Below are positions 61,122 through 64,000 of a stretch of 64,000 nucleotides of DNA, in pieces (position 1 is the stretch's first letter; each line of letters opens with the position of its first letter). The position numbers and the translations under genes are program-made. The DNA is taken from contig CALUHO010000005.1 in assembly GCA_944320465.1 (NCBI GenBank), forward strand, positions 1 through 64,000, read 5' to 3'. Under the pieces are notes generated by a model. That model saw only the letters and a program-made list of their open reading frames with translations, was not told the DNA's origin and searched no databases. The DNA is from an uncultured Bacteroidales bacterium (GTDB lineage: Bacteria; Bacteroidota; Bacteroidia; Bacteroidales; P3).

Positions 61122-63581
61122 TTAATACGGATCGATATCCACTAGCACCCGCACCCGCCTCCATCTGGCATCACGCCAGAACTCCTTCAGGCATTCCGTA
61201 AGCCGCTGTTTCATCTTTTCTATCATCGGGCCCTTCTCGAACTTTATCTGAATATCCTGGATATAATAAGTATTGATACGACTGACAAGCGGATATTCAG
61301 GACCTATGACCCGGTCCCCGTATATCTGCCGCAAAACAAGCGCCAAGGCGGCGGCGGCCTCTCGGACCAATGACTCATCCTTGTGACGGACACTAAGCCG
61401 GGCAAGACGGTAGAAAGGAGGATACTTGAAGACAAGACGGTCCTGAAGCTGATGCTGGTACATGGAAGCATAGTCACTATTCATGACATCCCGAATCACC
61501 TGGTAATCGGGATGATAGGTTTGAATCACCACTTCTCCGCCTCCATCCTTTCGCCCAGCCCGTCCGCTGACCTGCGTCATCAGTTGGAAGCTGCGCTCGT
61601 AAGAACGGAAGTCAGGGAAGCTAATCAGGCTGTCGGCATCCAGAATGCCTACTACGGACACATTGTCGAAATCCAAACCCTTGGTCACCATCTGAGTCCC
61701 CACCAAGATATCAATCTTCCTGTCTTGAAAATCCTCTATAAGCTTGTGGTAAGCCCCTTTGCCCCGCGTGCTGTCCAAATCCATACGTCCCACCTTGGCA
61801 TCGGGGAATAGCAACGTCAAATCCTCCTCGATACGCTCGGTCCCCGTACCTCTCAACTGCATCTTCGGACTGCCGCATTGAGGACAGACATGAACCTGAG
61901 GGATAGCATATCCGCAATAATGGCACATGAGTACCCCCCGATGCTTATGGTATGTCAAGGTGACATCGCAATTCTCGCAAACAGGCACGTAACCGCAGGC
62001 ATCGCATTCCAGACGTGCCGAAAATCCCCGACGGTTTTGGAAAAGAATCACTTGCTTCCCTTTTTCCAAGGCTTCCTGCATCTTGTTTACCAGCAAGGAA
62101 GAAAAAATACCCTGCATCTTCTTCTGCCGCTTTTCCTCTTTCAAATCGGAAACCAAGACAGCAGGCAACTTGACCCCTCCGTAACGGGTAAAAAGGGTTG
62201 CCAATACATATTTGCCATGCAAGGCGTTATAATACGACTCCAATGAGGGCGTAGCCGAACCCAACACCGTTTTGGCTCCATGCAAACGAGCCAGGAAAAT
62301 GGCGGCATCCCGGGCATGATAACGCGGTGCCGGGTCCTGTTGCTTGTACGAACCCTCATGTTCTTCATCCACGACAACCAGACCCAAATCCGTGTAAGGC
62401 AAGAATAAAGCAGACCTTGCCCCGAGGATAACCCGGTAACGGGTTCCCGTGTTCTTCCAGATTTCCACCTTTTCGGGTTCGTTGTACCGGGAATGGTAGA
62501 CCCCCACCTTATCGCCGAAATAACGGCGCAGACGGACTATCATCTGTGCCGATAAAGCAATTTCCGGCAAAAGGAACAATGCCTGTTTCCCTGTATCCAG
62601 CACGTCTTTGATCAGACGGATGTAGATTTCGGTTTTCCCGCTCGAAGTAACCCCATGCAACAGGCAGACATCTTTCTTTTCCAATCCCTTCCTGATATCA
62701 TCGAACGCCTGTTGCTGGGCATCCGACAACACCACTTCCTTGGGTCCATCTTTCTGGCCAGAGAGCAACTCCAGACGGCTCTTATGCTTTTTCCGCGAAC
62801 AAAGGATTCCTTTTTTCAGCAAAGCCTGCAAAGGTGCTGACGCATTAGGCACTTTGCCTGCCACTAAAGATTTCCGAACCCATCCCTCTTCTGCCTTCTG
62901 GCACAAAGAGACATACGCCATCAGGATCTCCAATTGCTTGAAAGAACGTTTCTCCAGAACGTCAAATATCTCACGCTGGTGTTCCGGATCATCCAGATAG
63001 GCATCGCCCCAACGCAAGTACTCTTCCGAAAGCGGCCTATACCGCTCGCTGATTTCCTCCTTTACCAGAACAATGCCTCTTTCCCGCAAACTTCGCACCA
63101 AGGGGAAAACCTTGGCTTGCGAAGCTGCCTGAGAAGCTTCAACCAACGTGATTTCCTTTTTGCGTTCCAAGGCTGCGATGATATCCACCTGCTTTTCATT
63201 CAGACCTGAAATATCCCCGTCGAAATCGGGATTCAGGATAATTTTCGTTTCACTGTCCAGCTTGAAACCGGAAGGCAAAGCAGCGGCCATCACTTCCCCT
63301 TCCGTGCAAAGGTAGTACGATGCCATCCACTCCCAGAAACGGAACTGACATTCGTTCACGACAGGTTCCTCGTCCAAGGCAGAAATAATGTCCCTCAAAT
63401 CATACCCTTCAGGTTTCAAAGAATGAATCCTTTTGACAATGCCCGCATAGACTTTGTTTGCGCCGAAAGGCACGCAAACCCGGCCTCCCACTTTCACATC
63501 CGCCACCATTCCATCGGGTACGGAATACGTAAAAGTGGCATGCAAAGGCAACGGCAGCAAGACATCTACAAAAACTGGCAT
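61122..63581 (-). CDS. priA: Primosomal replication protein N' (PriA helicase)
   Basis: An 819-residue superfamily 2 helicase that restarts replication at stalled forks. N-terminal 3'BD domain (MPVFVDVLLPLPLHATFTYS), Walker A GVTSSGKTE near 315, DEEH-type Walker B VVVDEEHEGSYKQ near 415, the cysteine-rich zinc domain (CDACGYVPVCENCD and CHYCGYAIPQVHVCPQCG, about 530-570), and the helicase C-terminal motifs GTQMVTKGLDF and QVSGRAGR. Length is normal. It ends next to repeat A6 and diverges from the DUF4290 gene. Confidence 0.96.
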   Translation of the reverse strand: MPVFVDVLLPLPLHATFTYSVPDGMVADVKVGGRVCVPFGANKVYAGIVKRIHSLKPEGYDLRDIISALDEEPVVNECQFRFWEWMASYYLCTEGEVMAAALPSGFKLDSETKIILNPDFDGDISGLNEKQVDIIAALERKKEITLVEASQAASQAKVFPLVRSLRERGIVLVKEEISERYRPLSEEYLRWGDAYLDDPEHQREIFDVLEKRSFKQLEILMAYVSLCQKAEEGWVRKSLVAGKVPNASAPLQALLKKGILCSRKKHKSRLELLSGQKDGPKEVVLSDAQQQAFDDIRKGLEKKDVCLLHGVTSSGKTEIYIRLIKDVLDTGKQALFLLPEIALSAQMIVRLRRYFGDKVGVYHSRYNEPEKVEIWKNTGTRYRVILGARSALFLPYTDLGLVVVDEEHEGSYKQQDPAPRYHARDAAIFLARLHGAKTVLGSATPSLESYYNALHGKYVLATLFTRYGGVKLPAVLVSDLKEEKRQKKMQGIFSSLLVNKMQEALEKGKQVILFQNRRGFSARLECDACGYVPVCENCDVTLTYHKHRGVLMCHYCGYAIPQVHVCPQCGSPKMQLRGTGTERIEEDLTLLFPDAKVGRMDLDSTRGKGAYHKLIEDFQDRKIDILVGTQMVTKGLDFDNVSVVGILDADSLISFPDFRSYERSFQLMTQVSGRAGRKDGGGEVVIQTYHPDYQVIRDVMNSDYASMYQHQLQDRLVFKYPPFYRLARLSVRHKDESLVREAAAALALVLRQIYGDRVIGPEYPLVSRINTYYIQDIQIKFEKGPMIEKMKQRLTECLKEFWRDARWRRVRVLVDIDPY

Positions 63582-63627
63582 AATCGACCTCTATTATCGC
63601 AAACGGGCGAAATTATAAATTTCTTCT

Positions 63628-63635
63628 TATCTTTG
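63628..63635 (+). promoter_or_regulatory. -7 promoter element for the DUF4290 gene
   Basis: TATCTTTG matches TAnnTTTG; no -33 TTTG at the usual distance. It would give a leader of about 125 bases before the ATG at 63766. Confidence 0.55.
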
Positions 63636-63765
63636 CAATCCGAGAAGCAAAGACAGTCCTTGCCTTACAATCGCTTGCACGCAGTTATTTCCGGAAACGG
63701 AATCCTTTATTTTAAGATTTGAAACACCGGCATGCATATCGAAAGCCGGTTGCCTAATTGATTCT

Positions 63766-64000
63766 ATGAAATACAATACGCAACGTAGGCCCTTGGTTTA
63801 CTCCGAATATGGAAGGGGCATCCAGGAGATGGTGGATTTTACCGTCAACATTCCCAGCAAAGTAGCCCGCGACCGGGCTGCTCAGACAATCTTGAAGTTC
63901 ATGCAAGTCCTCAACCCTCAGGTCAGGGAACTGGACGATTATATGCACAAACTCTACGATCAACTGATTATCATGTCCGATTACAAATTGGATATCGACA
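63766..64000 (+). CDS. DUF4290 family protein, N-terminal part (cut by the window end)
   Basis: The first 78 codons of an open frame beginning MKYNTQRRPLVYSEYGRGIQ. This sequence (YSEYGRGIQEMVDF, then VNIPSKVARDRAAQTILKFM) is that of the DUF4290 family, a Bacteroidetes-specific cytoplasmic family of about 200-220 residues with unknown function, often next to murA and other cell-wall genes. The remainder lies outside the window. It diverges from priA. Confidence 0.88.
   Translation, partial: MKYNTQRRPLVYSEYGRGIQEMVDFTVNIPSKVARDRAAQTILKFMQVLNPQVRELDDYMHKLYDQLIIMSDYKLDID

Overview
The window is bacterial chromosome from the phylum Bacteroidetes, most likely order Bacteroidales. The evidence is: type IX secretion (T9SS) C-terminal domains on two secreted proteases; a PorZ-type propeller gene joined to recO; an S46 dipeptidyl-peptidase; the clpC / gyrA / TPR gene cluster; a TPR gene before ribH; DUF349 and DUF4290 genes; and many promoters of the Bacteroidetes form TTTG-N19-21-TAnnTTTG with few Shine-Dalgarno sequences. 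No plasmid, phage, CRISPR, rRNA or transposase gene is visible. The species cannot be named from the sequence alone.

Layout. 1-3.2 kb: a membrane protein overlapping a small winged-helix regulator, then a secreted alkaline phosphatase. 3.2-4.6 kb: repeats around two tRNA-Leu genes. 4.6-8.7 kb: TPR protein, ribH, fmt, an HU protein, thiD-thiS. 9-13.2 kb (minus): a C10 protease with T9SS signal, 3-hydroxyacyl-CoA dehydrogenase and crotonase. 13.4-19.7 kb: EamA transporter, argS, dapA with a companion gene, an orphan rseC, fabG. 19.8-28.6 kb: outer-membrane barrel, the decayed end of a T9SS cargo gene, a VWA-like membrane protein, PhoH, a TlpA-like lipoprotein, a CtpA-type protease. 29-45.8 kb (all minus): TPR, gyrA, clpC, smpB, phosphomannomutase, trmD, DUF349, S46 peptidase, mannose-1-phosphate guanylyltransferase, arginine decarboxylase. 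46-64 kb: sufS, a subtilisin with T9SS signal, a DEDDh exonuclease, dus, rlmN, a membrane-anchored HTH protein, slyD, xth, an OmpA lipoprotein, recO-porZ, a CPBP protease, priA, and the start of a DUF4290 gene.

Most genes are housekeeping: translation and tRNA/rRNA modification (fmt, argS, trmD, dus, rlmN, smpB), DNA topology and repair (gyrA, recO, xth, priA), cofactors (ribH, thiD, thiS, sufS), GDP-mannose precursors (phosphomannomutase and guanylyltransferase), and protein quality control (clpC, ctpA, slyD). C10 protease, subtilisin, S46 peptidase and PorZ suggest an asaccharolytic or protein-feeding, surface-protease way of life; this is inference.

The least expected content is three families of short interspersed repeats. 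Family B is a ~193-bp foldback element with 19-bp terminal inverted repeats and visible 5-bp target duplications at three copies (a MITE). Family A is a set of variable hairpin elements with compensatory arm changes; five of seven copies lie exactly between convergent genes. Family C carries a complete consensus promoter and sits upstream of argS and of dus; at dus it is followed by a tandem array of ~157-bp units.
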